Assembly (NCBI GenBank): GCA_008534395.1
Contig: SHMQ01000001.1
Coordinates: 1-64,000, forward strand
Direction: 5' to 3'
DNA: 64,000 nucleotides
Origin: Candidatus Acidulodesulfobacterium acidiphilum
Lineage (GTDB): Bacteria; SZUA-79; Acidulodesulfobacterales; Acidulodesulfobacteraceae
The translations under genes and the position numbers were made by a program. Of the stretch, positions 43,107 through 53,098 are shown piece by piece; within the stretch, counting starts at the first letter, position 1; every line of letters starts with the position of its first letter. Below the pieces are notes generated by a model. It worked only from the letters and a program-made list of their open reading frames with translations. It made no database searches and was not told the origin of the DNA.

Positions 43107-45008
43107 TTACGACTCTACATAAATCAAAGTTTCATCCGGATTTACGCTGTCCCCTTCTTTTATGTAAATCTCTTTAACCGTTCCGTCTATAGGAGTATGT
43201 ATTTCGTTTTCCATCTTCATCGCTTCTACTATTAAAACGGTATCGCCTGCCTTAACCGAGTCCCCTGCTTTAACCATAACTTTCGTAATTCTTCCCGGCA
43301 TAGGCGCATAAACGTCTCCTTCTCTTTTCGGCGACGGCCTTTTCGACCTTGCTATGCTCTCTCCGACTATTTCGCCGCCTGCGCTTGGAACTATTTCGGT
43401 AAGCGATTCTATGACGACTTCTTCCAAAGTTCCGTCCACGTTTAAAAAGAATGGTCTTTTTTGGTCGGATTTATGTCCGGCTCCGGCAATTTTAATTTTA
43501 TAGCTTTCGCCGTGAACGGTAACGATAAATTCGCTTGGAGCTAGTCCCCCGTCTTTTGCAAGAATAGAAGAATCCGAAACTTCAGGCGTTATATTATTAC
43601 CTTCGGATAAATTTTTTAGAGCATCCGTATCAGTGGGTTTTGAATAGTCGGGAAGACTGCCTTCTTTTTTTGCTTTAAAAAATTCTAAAGCTATATTCGG
43701 AAACAATACGTAAGACAAGAAATCCTCTTCGCTTATATCGAACTCTTTTATATCTTTATATTCCTTCGACATTTCCGGTTCTAATAAATCTGCCGGCCTT
43801 ACGGTTACTACTTCTTCGTTTCCCAACACCTTTTTCTGTATCTCCGGATTAATTTCAGCGGGCGGTTTCCCGTAATAGCCTTTTAGGTAGTTTTTAGTTT
43901 CGCTTGTGACAACTTTATATTTTTCTCCGGTTATTACGTTAAGAGCGGCCTGCGTTCCTACAATCTGCGAGGAAGGAGTTACCAGCGGAGGATAACCGAA
44001 ATCTTCCCTGACCTGAGGTACTTCATAAAGCACCTCCTCCATTTTATCGAGCGCATTCTGTTCCTTAAGCTGGCTAGCTAAATTTGACATCATTCCGCCG
44101 GGAACCTGAGTAACGATAACATCGGTGTTAATATTTGTATATTCGCTTTCTAAAGAAGCGTATCTTTTCCTGACGATTCTAAAATAATCTGCAACTTCTT
44201 TTAGTTTTTCAAAATCAAGGTCAACGTCATAACCCATCTCTAATAAAGTAAAAGCTATCGACTCGGTAGGAGGATGCGAAGTTCCGCAAGACATAGAAGA
44301 TATTGCCGTATCTATAATATCCGCTCCCGCTTCTACTGCTTTAAGAAGCGACATTGAAGCAAAACCTATAGTGGAATGGGAATGAACGTGAATGGGCAGA
44401 CTTATTTTTTTCTTTATCATAGATACCAAGTTATAAGCGTTTGCCGGAGAAAGCAATCCCGCCATATCTTTTATACATATAGTATCAGCTCCCATGTTTT
44501 CAAGCTCTATCGCCATCTGCGTAAAAAGTTCGTTTGTATGAACGGGGCTAGTAGTATAGCATATTGTAGCTTCTACTATCTTTTTTTTCTTTTTTACGAT
44601 TTCTACCGCTTTTTTTATGTTTCTAAAATCGTTAAGGGAATCGAAAATTCTAAATACGTCTATGCCGTTATCGGCGCTTAAAGAAACAAATCTTTCTACC
44701 ACGTCGTCGGCATAATGCCTGTATCCGACTAAATTCTGACCTCTCAAAAGCATCTGCAGCCTCGAATTTTTATATGCCTTCCTGACTCTTTTAAGTCTTT
44801 CCCACGGGTCTTCTTTTAAAAACCTAAGGCATGAATCAAAAGTAGCTCCTCCCCACACTTCTAAGGACCAGAACCCTATATTGTCCAAAACGTTAGCTAT
44901 CCCCAGTATATCGGGCGTTATCATTCTTGTAGCCAAAAGAGACTGGTGCGCATCTCTTAAAACTGTTTCCATAACGCCTATTTTTCTTATGTAAGTTTTT
45001 TCTTCCAT
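43107..45008 (-). CDS. pycB: Pyruvate carboxylase subunit B (carboxyltransferase plus biotin carrier)
   Basis: Carboxyltransferase of a two-subunit pyruvate carboxylase (OadA-like), 633 residues. The catalytic TIM barrel starts VMETVLRDAHQSLLATRM; the C-terminal biotinyl domain has VEAMKMENE with the biotinylated Lys at about 598. The linker between them (about 460-560) is Pro/Ser-rich. It lies 28 nt after the biotin carboxylase gene. Sodium-pump subunits of oxaloacetate decarboxylase are absent, favouring anaplerotic pyruvate carboxylation. AAGGAAGG precedes the ATG. Confidence 0.93.
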   Translation of the reverse strand: MEEKTYIRKIGVMETVLRDAHQSLLATRMITPDILGIANVLDNIGFWSLEVWGGATFDSCLRFLKEDPWERLKRVRKAYKNSRLQMLLRGQNLVGYRHYADDVVERFVSLSADNGIDVFRIFDSLNDFRNIKKAVEIVKKKKKIVEATICYTTSPVHTNELFTQMAIELENMGADTICIKDMAGLLSPANAYNLVSMIKKKISLPIHVHSHSTIGFASMSLLKAVEAGADIIDTAISSMSCGTSHPPTESIAFTLLEMGYDVDLDFEKLKEVADYFRIVRKRYASLESEYTNINTDVIVTQVPGGMMSNLASQLKEQNALDKMEEVLYEVPQVREDFGYPPLVTPSSQIVGTQAALNVITGEKYKVVTSETKNYLKGYYGKPPAEINPEIQKKVLGNEEVVTVRPADLLEPEMSKEYKDIKEFDISEEDFLSYVLFPNIALEFFKAKKEGSLPDYSKPTDTDALKNLSEGNNITPEVSDSSILAKDGGLAPSEFIVTVHGESYKIKIAGAGHKSDQKRPFFLNVDGTLEEVVIESLTEIVPSAGGEIVGESIARSKRPSPKREGDVYAPMPGRITKVMVKAGDSVKAGDTVLIVEAMKMENEIHTPIDGTVKEIYIKEGDSVNPDETLIYVES

Positions 45009-45036
45009 ATATTAATACCTTCCTTTTAAATTCCTG

Positions 45037-46461
45037 TTAAATTCCATAATAAGCCGCAATAGCAGCCGATATTGCAAGTATTCTGTCGAAAGGATCTTTC
45101 TGCAGTTTATAATCCCTTAAATAAAGTCTTTCGTCTATGAAGTGCGTATCGAAATTTCCTTTTAAAAAATCATCGTCCTGAACTATCCTTAGCTGAAAAG
45201 GTATAGTAGTTTTAACGCCTTTAATAACATATTCGTCTAAAGCTCTTTGCGCTCTCCGCACGGTTTCTTCCCATGTCCTGCCGCTTACCGTCAGTTTTGC
45301 AATCATAGAATCGTAAAAAGGCTGGATTACATAATCTTTATAAACCGCGCCGTCTATTCTTACTCCAATTCCGCCCGGAGAATAATAAGCCGTGACTTTT
45401 CCTGTGCTCGGAACAAAATCTTTTCTGGGATTTTCTGCGTTGATGCGGCATTCTATGGCATAACCCCTCATAGAAACGTCTTCCTGCTTAATGTCGAGTT
45501 CTTTGCCCATAGCTATCTGAATCTGTTCGCCGACTATATCGACTCCCGTAACTATTTCGGTGACGCTGTGCTCAACCTGTATTCTGGTGTTCATTTCCAT
45601 AAAATAGTAATTACCGTTTTTATCGACGATATATTCTATTGTTCCGGCATTGCGGTAGTTACAGGCTCGCGCGGCTTTTATAGACGATTCGCCCATTTTT
45701 CTGCGGGTTTCTTCGGTAAGTATAAGGGACGGAGCTATTTCTATCAGTTTTTGATGCCTTCTCTGTATGGAACAGTCTCTTTCGCCGAGATGTATAATAT
45801 TGCCGTAATTATCCGCCAGTATTTGAAACTCGATATGGTGGGGTTTTTCTATATATTTTTCTATGAATACTTCCGGATTGCCGAACGCTTTTTCGGCCTC
45901 TGAACGAGATAAAGAAAAATTTTTAACAAGCTCGCCGTCGTTAAAACATATCCTGATTCCTTTTCCGCCGCCGCCGGCCGAGGCTTTTATCATGACGGGA
46001 TAACCTATCTTGTTTGCGACTGCAACCGCCTCTTCTTCCGATTCTACGCCGCCTTCCGATCCTTCTACTACAGGCACTCCGACCGATTTCATAAGCCTTT
46101 TGGATTCTATCTTATCACCCATCATCGCTATAGTTTTAGATGAAGGGCCTATGAATATTACCCCCCGTTTTTCGCAGACTTCCGGAAATTTTGGATTTTC
46201 CGATAAAAATCCGTATCCAGGATGTATGGCATCGGCGCCTGTATTAATAGCTAAATCTACTATCCTGTTAATATTCAAATAACCCGATATAGGTCCAGGT
46301 CCGACTAAGTAAGCTTCATCCGCCTTTTTTACGTGAAGAGCCTGACCGTCTGCTTCCGAATAAATAGCAACGGTTTTAATTCCAAGCTCTTTGCAAGCCC
46401 TGATGATTCTGGAAGCGATTTCTCCCCTGTTGGCTATCAATACTTTTTTAAACTGTTTCAT
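45037..46461 (-). CDS. pycA: Biotin carboxylase subunit (pyruvate carboxylase subunit A)
   Basis: ATP-dependent biotin carboxylase, 474 residues. Motifs: VLIANRGEIASRIIRACKEL, the ATP-grasp loop KASAGGGGKGIRI, FIEKPHHIEFQI, and EMNTRIQVEHSVTE. The fold is shared with AccC of acetyl-CoA carboxylase, but the next gene is the pyruvate carboxyltransferase, so PycA is the better name. It could serve both enzymes; no other acc genes are in the window. Confidence 0.92.
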   Translation of the reverse strand: MKQFKKVLIANRGEIASRIIRACKELGIKTVAIYSEADGQALHVKKADEAYLVGPGPISGYLNINRIVDLAINTGADAIHPGYGFLSENPKFPEVCEKRGVIFIGPSSKTIAMMGDKIESKRLMKSVGVPVVEGSEGGVESEEEAVAVANKIGYPVMIKASAGGGGKGIRICFNDGELVKNFSLSRSEAEKAFGNPEVFIEKYIEKPHHIEFQILADNYGNIIHLGERDCSIQRRHQKLIEIAPSLILTEETRRKMGESSIKAARACNYRNAGTIEYIVDKNGNYYFMEMNTRIQVEHSVTEIVTGVDIVGEQIQIAMGKELDIKQEDVSMRGYAIECRINAENPRKDFVPSTGKVTAYYSPGGIGVRIDGAVYKDYVIQPFYDSMIAKLTVSGRTWEETVRRAQRALDEYVIKGVKTTIPFQLRIVQDDDFLKGNFDTHFIDERLYLRDYKLQKDPFDRILAISAAIAAYYGI

Positions 46462-46659
46462 AAAATTTTTATAGACTTATCTTCTTATATTACTTATATT
46501 ATCAGAAATATTTTAATTAGAAAAACGATTAAGGCTGAGTTCGCGGAAGCGGTTTGTATTATATAAGAAATCAGTTAAATTTTTACAAACAGCGGTCGAT
46601 GATTAATTTTAAACCATTATTTTAAAAAAGTCAAACTAATTAGGGATTTAATATGTATT

Positions 46660-47415
46660 TTAGAGAATTTTACTGCCCTGCAAAATAGAACCGTTCAGTT
46701 CTTTTTTATAATTTCTCCAGTGAGGAATAAATTTATCCATAATTTCTTTAAATCTTTTATTATGATTTATCTCGATAAGATGCGTCAGTTCATGAACTAC
46801 AATGTATTCTATACAATAAACAGGTTTTTTAATCAGTTCTAAATTTATCCATATTCTTTTTGCTTTAATATTGCAGGTGCCCCATTTAGTCTTCATGCGT
46901 TTTATTCTTATCTCATTAGCAGAAACTCCCATTATTTCCTGCCATTTATTAAATATGCCGAAAAGTTCTTTTGCTAATTCTTCCCTCTGCCAGCGTAAAA
47001 AAACTTTTTTCTTTTCCTCTAAATCTGCATTTTTTTTTACGTAAAAATCTATATTTTTATTATTATTTATAATTATATAAGGTTTTCCGCTATATTCGAT
47101 AACGTTAAGCAAATATATTTCTCCTTTAAAATAATGGCTTTCTCCAGAAACATATTCCCTCGGAGTTTCCCTCGGCCTCTCTTTAAAGCTGTTTACGTGT
47201 TTTTCAATCCACGACAATTTTGATATTATAAAAACGCGGACGGACCGGTCGTCCATTCTCCTAGGCACCGAAACCCTTATCTTTCCGTCAGGCGGAAGAA
47301 TGTTTAAATGAAGATTTTTAATATCTTTTTTTAAAACGGTTATACTAAAACCGCTTATTATTATTTCCGATTTTATAACCGTTTTATCGCGCTTTTTTTT
47401 AAAAAATTTAAACAT
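46660..47415 (-). CDS. YgjP-like zinc metallopeptidase-fold protein
   Basis: YgjP/DUF45-family protein, 251 residues. The zinc motif is VVHELTHLIEINHNKRF (HExxH with a third His), preceded by the family stretch RMKTKWGTCNIKAKRIWIN. Family members are annotated as metal-dependent hydrolases; E. coli YgjP has been reported as a UTP pyrophosphatase. The N-terminal 30 residues are strongly basic. The gene stands alone between pycA (198-nt gap with nothing recognisable) and hisS. Confidence 0.85.
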   Translation of the reverse strand: MFKFFKKKRDKTVIKSEIIISGFSITVLKKDIKNLHLNILPPDGKIRVSVPRRMDDRSVRVFIISKLSWIEKHVNSFKERPRETPREYVSGESHYFKGEIYLLNVIEYSGKPYIIINNNKNIDFYVKKNADLEEKKKVFLRWQREELAKELFGIFNKWQEIMGVSANEIRIKRMKTKWGTCNIKAKRIWINLELIKKPVYCIEYIVVHELTHLIEINHNKRFKEIMDKFIPHWRNYKKELNGSILQGSKIL

Positions 47416-47487
47416 AATCTATTGACAATTCTTTTTTATATCGGCTTTTATTAAAAAAATCGGATATGAAAAGATTAAATATTCGGA

Positions 47488-48849
47488 TTAAAGTAAAATT
47501 TTAGCCAAATTTTCAATCGTCGATAATATTTCTTCTCTGGTTTTGAGATTTTTTAAGGTAAGTTTTTGTTCCGCGGCTTCTCTTTCGCCTATTATGGCTA
47601 TATATTCTATTTTTTTCTTATCGGCGTATTTTATCTCTTTACTTATGTTCGGTTCGGACGAAACGCAAATTTCGGCGCTTATTCCTTTTGAACGCAAAAA
47701 TTTGGCTGCTTTGTACGCAAAAGGCTTCTCTTGTTCGGTTAAATAAACTATATACAATTTCACGGGCGAAGAAATGGACTGAATGAGGTCTGCATTTTTT
47801 TGGATTATGATGTCTATTATTCTTTCTACGCCGAACGATATTCCGCACGCGCCTTCAGGACGGGCGCCGTAAAGTTCTACGAGATTATCGTATCTGCCGC
47901 CTGCGGCAAAACTTCCTATGGCGACGTCTTTCGATTTTATCTCGAAAATAGGACCTGTATAATATCCTAACCCCCTGACTAAAAGCGGGTCAAATTTTAT
48001 TACCTCGTCATCGGTTTCAGCGGCAGGTGCTCCGCCGGTTCCTGCTTTACGCCCGTTTTCTATAACGGAATTAAGCTCTTCTATTCCTTCGACGGCTCTT
48101 TGTTTAATGGATTCTTCTTTTATTTCTGCTATAAGACGCTCTTTTAAAATAGATAATTTTTTTGCGTTATCGGTTGCCGGGTCTAAATCGATAATGCGCA
48201 TAAACGAACGATAATTTTCTTCGCTTATGCCGTTCTCTTTAAATTCTTTTATTACTCCGGCTTCTCCTACTTTCGCCGTTTTATCTAAAGCTCTCAGCGC
48301 CGCGTCTTTTTTGATTTCGTCTATGCCCGCAGCGTTGATAATACCGTCGAGTATTTTTCTGTTATTTATAATTATTTCATAATCTCCCATGCCTAATTTT
48401 TCAAGAGTAAAAACGGCTAAATCTATAAGTTCGCTCTCAACGTTCATGGAATATGAGCCTATTATATCGGCATCGGCCTGATAAAATTCCCTGTATCTTC
48501 CAGCCTGGGTATTTTCGTACCTGTAAACTTTGCCTATTATGTATCTTTTAAAAGGTTTTGTTAACTTTTCTGCATTAGTAGCATAATAGCGCCCTAAAGG
48601 AGAAGTAAATTCAAATCTTAACCCAAGTTTACGTTTTGCCTTATCTTCAAAAACATAAATTTCTTTTTCTACTTCGCTTCCGCATTTTCGGGAAAGAAGC
48701 TCGAAATATTCAAAAACGGGAGAATCTATTTCTACGAAGCCGTAAAGGACAAAACATTCCCGTATAGTTTCGATAACATTTCTTCTTAAAACCATCTCTT
48801 CGGGAAGAAAATCCTTCGTTCCTTTAGGCGGCTGGACTAATTTGCTCAT
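47488..48849 (-). CDS. hisS: Histidyl-tRNA synthetase
   Basis: Class II synthetase, 453 residues. Motifs: QPPKGTKDFLPEEM, motif 2 RYIIGKVYRYENTQAGRYREFYQ-type region with QADADIIG, the His-binding LVRGLGYYTGPIFE, and motif 3 AAGGRYDNLVELYG with GISFGVERI. A C-terminal anticodon-binding domain is present. It follows the DsrE-family gene by 9 nt. Confidence 0.96.
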   Translation of the reverse strand: MSKLVQPPKGTKDFLPEEMVLRRNVIETIRECFVLYGFVEIDSPVFEYFELLSRKCGSEVEKEIYVFEDKAKRKLGLRFEFTSPLGRYYATNAEKLTKPFKRYIIGKVYRYENTQAGRYREFYQADADIIGSYSMNVESELIDLAVFTLEKLGMGDYEIIINNRKILDGIINAAGIDEIKKDAALRALDKTAKVGEAGVIKEFKENGISEENYRSFMRIIDLDPATDNAKKLSILKERLIAEIKEESIKQRAVEGIEELNSVIENGRKAGTGGAPAAETDDEVIKFDPLLVRGLGYYTGPIFEIKSKDVAIGSFAAGGRYDNLVELYGARPEGACGISFGVERIIDIIIQKNADLIQSISSPVKLYIVYLTEQEKPFAYKAAKFLRSKGISAEICVSSEPNISKEIKYADKKKIEYIAIIGEREAAEQKLTLKNLKTREEILSTIENLAKILL

Positions 48850-48858
48850 ATCTTCATA

Positions 48859-49188
48859 TTAAAGCGCTATATACACGCATCCTTCTTTTGAAAGTTTTCC
48901 TATTTTTTCCACGCCTGCAGGAACTATTTTTGCGTAATCCGGTATGTCGCTGTCTTTGAGTTCAAACATATTCATAGCGTTGCGGCAGACGTAAATATTT
49001 ACTTTGTCGTTCAAAACGGCTCTTAACTGCTCTTTAAGCTGAGAATGATGCAGGAGTGCGACTACCGCCGGACCTATGGCTACCACGTTTATTTCTTCCG
49101 TTTCACTTATAGCGCTTGTATTTTTAATGACGCTCATTAAAAGACCCGGGTTAATAGTTCCGTTTGAAACCTGAATAACGTATTTCAT
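48859..49188 (-). CDS. DsrE-family protein
   Basis: DsrE/DsrF-like protein, 109 residues. It matches the fold of sulfur-transfer and sulfur-binding proteins: N-terminal KYVIQVSNGT, a central VVAIGPAVVALL, and the single interior Cys in VNIYVCRNAMNMF, the position where DsrE-type proteins carry an active Cys. A strong AGGAGGT lies 7 nt before the ATG. It sits between tpiA and hisS, with no other sulfur genes adjacent. A link to the TusA-like selenoprotein elsewhere in the window is possible but unproven. Confidence 0.82.
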   Translation of the reverse strand: MKYVIQVSNGTINPGLLMSVIKNTSAISETEEINVVAIGPAVVALLHHSQLKEQLRAVLNDKVNIYVCRNAMNMFELKDSDIPDYAKIVPAGVEKIGKLSKEGCVYIAL

Positions 49189-49209
49189 AATTTACCTCCT
49201 TTTTTTAGT

Positions 49210-49233
49210 TGGGACAGTTTTAAAATATGCCCC
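49210..49233. repeat. GGGACAG-type half-palindrome relic
   Basis: TGGGACAG and TGCCCCA flank the AT-rich centre TTTTAAAATA. The ends match the GGGGACAG palindromes at 20184 and 32849 but the arms have diverged. A single half site AAACTGTCCC lies at about 2778-2787. Confidence 0.4.
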
Positions 49234-49236
49234 ATT

Positions 49237-50025
49237 TTAATTAATATTAGCCGAAAACCTAAATATATTATAAAAACTTTGAGGATCTAAACTTGCTCCG
49301 CCTACCAAAACGCCGTCTATATACGGCTTCTCCATAAGCTCTTTAATGTTTTTTTCGGTTACGCTGCCGCCGTATATAACCCTTATTTCGCCGATAGAAT
49401 AACCAGACTTCAAATAATCGTAAATAAAACGGTGCATAGATTCGCCGTCCTCTGCTTTTATAGGCATTCCAGTGCCTATAGCCCATACCGGTTCATATGC
49501 TACTATTAAAGATTTTATATCGGTTCCTTTAATATATTTAAGCGCATTCAAAAGCTGATTTTCGACAAATTTTTCTTGGCCGCCATTTTTTCTTACGTCT
49601 AAGTTTTCTCCCACGCACAATATAGGGGTTAATCTTCCGTCTTTATATACCGATTCTATTTTTTTGCCGATTAATTCGTCATTTTCGTTAAATATATTTC
49701 TTCTTTCGCTATGGCCTATGATAGTATATTCGCATCCGCACGACGCCAGCATATCTATGGAAATTTCGCCGGTATATGCGCCGCTTTTTTCAAAATAAAC
49801 ATTTTGAGACGATAGTTTTATAAAATCATTGCAAGTTTTAATGATTTTATAAGTTTCGGCAAGAGATGTAAAAGGCGGAGCAAATATAAGGTCGGAATCT
49901 AAACCGCTTAAATTAGACCTGCTTTTCAATCCGTTAACGAGGTCAAGAAAAACGGCAAAATACTTCTTAATATCTTCATCCGTTTTGTTCATTTTAAAAT
50001 TTGCGGCAATTATCTGCTTTCTCAT
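49237..50025 (-). CDS. tpiA: Triosephosphate isomerase
   Basis: Glycolytic and gluconeogenic isomerase, 262 residues. Motifs: IIAANFKMNKT, IGHSERRNIFNE with the electrophilic His, VAYEPVWAIGTGMP with the catalytic Glu, and IYGGSVTEKNI. GGGGA precedes the ATG. The 174-nt gap upstream shows nothing recognisable. Confidence 0.97.
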   Translation of the reverse strand: MRKQIIAANFKMNKTDEDIKKYFAVFLDLVNGLKSRSNLSGLDSDLIFAPPFTSLAETYKIIKTCNDFIKLSSQNVYFEKSGAYTGEISIDMLASCGCEYTIIGHSERRNIFNENDELIGKKIESVYKDGRLTPILCVGENLDVRKNGGQEKFVENQLLNALKYIKGTDIKSLIVAYEPVWAIGTGMPIKAEDGESMHRFIYDYLKSGYSIGEIRVIYGGSVTEKNIKELMEKPYIDGVLVGGASLDPQSFYNIFRFSANIN

Positions 50026-50199
50026 AATATCCCCTAAATAATATTATTCGATAGTTTAAATTGTAAATTAATTGAAATTACGGCTTATAAAATAATAGAT
50101 CGTAGTTTCTTTATTAATCGGGATTAAGTTAGATCAATTAGAAAAGACTGCCCAGCTATCGTTCCGACGACTTCACATATAATTATAGAATGATTTTGC

Positions 50200-52998
50200 T
50201 TAACGCATAATATCGGAAACTACGCTATGGCATCTTTCGCAAACATCAGGATAATCTTTATAAGTTCCGACCGCGGCATCATACTTCCAGCACCTTGCGC
50301 ATTTTTCGCCTTCTGCTTTTTCGACTTCCGCTTCCGTTATATCGGCTTCGGAAGATTCCTTTTTTTGAAGAGCTATACCCGATACTATAAACAGGTCTTT
50401 CAATTCGTCGCCGTTGATTTTACTCAGTATGCCATAGTCTTCATTGCTTGCCTTTAAAACAATCTTAGCCTCTAAAGAACTTCCTATAACTTTTTTATCC
50501 CTTGCTTTTTCTAATGCGGATAAAACTATATTTCTTATTTCTATTAATTTATCGAATTTTTCTTCGATATCAAAATTTTGTAAATTTTCGTCGGGTTCGT
50601 CAAAATTTTCAAAAAATAAGCTTTCAGGTTTTAAAGACCTTTTAAAATATCCCCAGGTTTCAGAAGCCGTAAACGGTATAATAGGCGCAAGGAATTTAAT
50701 AAACGCGTTTAAGGCATAATTCAATACGGTTTGAACGGAACGCCTTTTTAGCGAATCTTTCCCTTCGACGTACAGCATATCTTTTACTATATCTAAATAA
50801 AAAGAGGAAAATTCTATAAGAAATTTATAAATACCCTGATAAACGAGATGAAAATCGTAATTTTCGTAATACCTTAAAATATCCTGCGAAATAAGGGTAA
50901 TCCTGTGCAGCGCGTATTTATCCAATTCCGATAAATTTTCGTATTTTACTGAATTCTCCGTTTCTTGAAAATCGTATATATTGCCCAGCATAAAACGCAA
51001 GGTGTTCCTTATCTTTCTGTATCCTTCGGAAAGCCTGAGTATTATTTCCTGCGATATTCTCATATCGTTTTTGTAATCCTCGGACGCCGCCCATAATCTC
51101 AAAATATCGGCTCCGTATTTATTGATTATTTCATCGGGGCTGATGACGTTTCCAAGGGACTTAGACATTTTTTTCCCTGAACTGTCAACGACGAAACCGT
51201 GAGTCAAAACCGTTTTATAGGGAGCTCCGTCGTCGGTCCCCACCCCTATTAAAAGGCTTGAATGAAACCATCCCCTGTGCTGGTCCGACCCCTCAAGATA
51301 TAAATCTGCCGGAAATCCGACGGTTTTAATCTCTTCGTCGTTTTTAAGAACGCAGTAATAACTGACGCCGCTGTCAAACCATACATCCAATATATCTTCT
51401 TCTTTTTCAAAATCTTTTGAACCGCATTTTTCGCATTTAACTTCTTTTTCGCTTAAATTTATAAAATATTCGGCGGGCTTGTCAAACCATACGTCTGCGC
51501 CGTATTTATCGAATTCTCCGGCTATTTTAAGCGTAAGGTCGTAATCTATATATGCTTCGCCGCAATTTTTGCAATAAAATGCAGTTATAGGCACGCCCCA
51601 CGACCTCTGCCTCGAAACGCACCAGTCGGGTCTTGTTTCAAGCATGCCCGAAATTCTGTCTATGCCCCACTTCGGTATCCACTTTACTTTTTCTATCTCT
51701 TCCAACGATCTTTTTCTTAAATTATTTATTTCCATAGAAACAAACCACTGCTTGGTAGATCTTAAAATTACCGGTTTTTTGCATCTCCAGCAATGGGGAT
51801 AGGAATGATCTATTTTTTCTTCCAGAACTAACGCTCCGACTTCCTTAAGTTTTTCTACGACATGAGGGTTGGACTCAAATACGTGCATTCCCGCAAACGT
51901 TTCTACCTCGGATAAAAACCTGCCTTCGTTGTTTATAGGAGCATAAGCCGGGAGGTTATACTTAAGTCCTACGGCATAATCGTCGTCGCCGTGGCCTGGC
52001 GCTGTATGCACTAAGCCGGTTCCGGCGTCTTTTTTAACGTGCGTACCTAGTATAAGCAGTGAATCTCTGTCTATAAAAGGATGTCTGGCTTTTTTATTTT
52101 CAAGATTTTTGCCGTTTGTTTTAGCTATAATTTTAAAATCGCCGTATCCGAATTTTTTCATTAATTCTTCGGCAAGGCTTTCCTCTAGAATGAAAATTTC
52201 ATCGCCTTTATCGACGAAAACATATTCAAAATCGGGGTGCACGGATATCGCAAGATTAGAAGGCAATGTCCAAGGCGTGGTAGTCCATATTACCGCAAAA
52301 ACGTCTTTGCCGCCGGTTTTAAAGCTGCCTAATATTTCGGAAATATCGGAATTAATCCTGAACTTTACGAAAATAGACGGCGAAGATTTTTCGGCATATT
52401 CTACTTCGGCTTCCGCAAGAGCGGTTTTGCAGGACGAACACCAGTATATAGGTTTGTTTGCTCTGTAAAGCCCGCCGTTTTTTATGAAATCGGCAAGTTT
52501 TCTAACCGTATTGGCTTCATAGGCATAATTCATAGTCAGGTAAGGGTCGTCGTATCTTCCTATGCTTCCAAGCCTTTTAAATTCCTGCTTCTGAATATCG
52601 ACAAACTTTGCCGCATACTCTCTGCAAAGTTTTCTCTTTTCGCTTTTCGAGATAGAGTCTTTAGATTTTAAAGTCTTATCTACGTTATGTTCTATGGGCA
52701 GTCCGTGACAGTCCCAACCCGGAATAAAAGGAGTACGGTAGCCGGACATCAGTTTAAACCTGACTATAATATCCTTTAATATTTTATTTAAAGCGGTTCC
52801 AAGATGAATGTGCCCGTTTGCGTAAGGAGGTCCGTCATGAAGGATAAAAGTTTTATGCCTGCTTTTCGTTTTCTCCGTTATGTTTCTATAAAGTCCGCTT
52901 TCCTCCCATTCTTTAAGGAATTTTTCTTCCGTAGCTTTTAAATTAGCCTTCATCGGAAAATCGGTTTTCGGCAAATTCAGCGTGTCTTTATATTCCAT
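50200..52998 (-). CDS. ileS: Isoleucyl-tRNA synthetase
   Basis: Class I synthetase, 932 residues from the ATG at 52996-52998 (MEYKDTLNLPKTDFPMKANL, the conserved N-terminus). A longer frame upstream passes through two strong hairpins and is not conserved. HIGH motif in HDGPPYANGHIHLGTALN, editing domain with TTTPWTLPSN, KMSKS in GKKMSKSLGN, and the C-terminal zinc site CARCWKYD with CERC. This is the ordinary bacterial type, unlike the archaeal-type ValRS. Confidence 0.96.
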   Translation of the reverse strand: MEYKDTLNLPKTDFPMKANLKATEEKFLKEWEESGLYRNITEKTKSRHKTFILHDGPPYANGHIHLGTALNKILKDIIVRFKLMSGYRTPFIPGWDCHGLPIEHNVDKTLKSKDSISKSEKRKLCREYAAKFVDIQKQEFKRLGSIGRYDDPYLTMNYAYEANTVRKLADFIKNGGLYRANKPIYWCSSCKTALAEAEVEYAEKSSPSIFVKFRINSDISEILGSFKTGGKDVFAVIWTTTPWTLPSNLAISVHPDFEYVFVDKGDEIFILEESLAEELMKKFGYGDFKIIAKTNGKNLENKKARHPFIDRDSLLILGTHVKKDAGTGLVHTAPGHGDDDYAVGLKYNLPAYAPINNEGRFLSEVETFAGMHVFESNPHVVEKLKEVGALVLEEKIDHSYPHCWRCKKPVILRSTKQWFVSMEINNLRKRSLEEIEKVKWIPKWGIDRISGMLETRPDWCVSRQRSWGVPITAFYCKNCGEAYIDYDLTLKIAGEFDKYGADVWFDKPAEYFINLSEKEVKCEKCGSKDFEKEEDILDVWFDSGVSYYCVLKNDEEIKTVGFPADLYLEGSDQHRGWFHSSLLIGVGTDDGAPYKTVLTHGFVVDSSGKKMSKSLGNVISPDEIINKYGADILRLWAASEDYKNDMRISQEIILRLSEGYRKIRNTLRFMLGNIYDFQETENSVKYENLSELDKYALHRITLISQDILRYYENYDFHLVYQGIYKFLIEFSSFYLDIVKDMLYVEGKDSLKRRSVQTVLNYALNAFIKFLAPIIPFTASETWGYFKRSLKPESLFFENFDEPDENLQNFDIEEKFDKLIEIRNIVLSALEKARDKKVIGSSLEAKIVLKASNEDYGILSKINGDELKDLFIVSGIALQKKESSEADITEAEVEKAEGEKCARCWKYDAAVGTYKDYPDVCERCHSVVSDIMR

Positions 52999-53030
52999 AA
53001 TAGTAATAGTCCCTATAATCTGTCCATTTC

Positions 53031-53087
53031 CGTCCGCATCAAAGACATGCTTTGATAAACGCGGACGTAAATATCGCGAAAGCGATA
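53031..53087 (-). other. Two strong hairpins in the ileS leader
   Basis: Hairpin one pairs CGTCCGC and ATCAAAG (53031-53044) with CTTTGAT and GCGGACG (53050-53067), with loop ACATG and a 4-nt bulge. Hairpin two pairs TATCGC with GCGATA (53072-53087) around GAAA as written on the plus strand. They lie between the hydroxyacid dehydrogenase stop and the ileS ATG. No T-tract follows, so they are not standard terminators, and no T-box sequence is present. Confidence 0.6.
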
Positions 53088-53098
53088 ATGACAGCAAA

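Noticed and set aside
45247-45903. 218-codon plus-strand open frame opposite pycA
   Set aside because: It mirrors the biotin carboxylase gene; composition (Phe/Tyr/Arg-rich) is typical of antisense shadow frames.
52999-53097. N-terminal extension of IleRS upstream of 52998
   Set aside because: The extension is encoded by the hairpin region and is not conserved; the ATG at 52996-52998 gives the normal IleRS start.
52999-53098. T-box riboswitch before ileS
   Set aside because: The conserved antiterminator sequence of T-boxes is absent and no terminator T-tract follows the hairpins.
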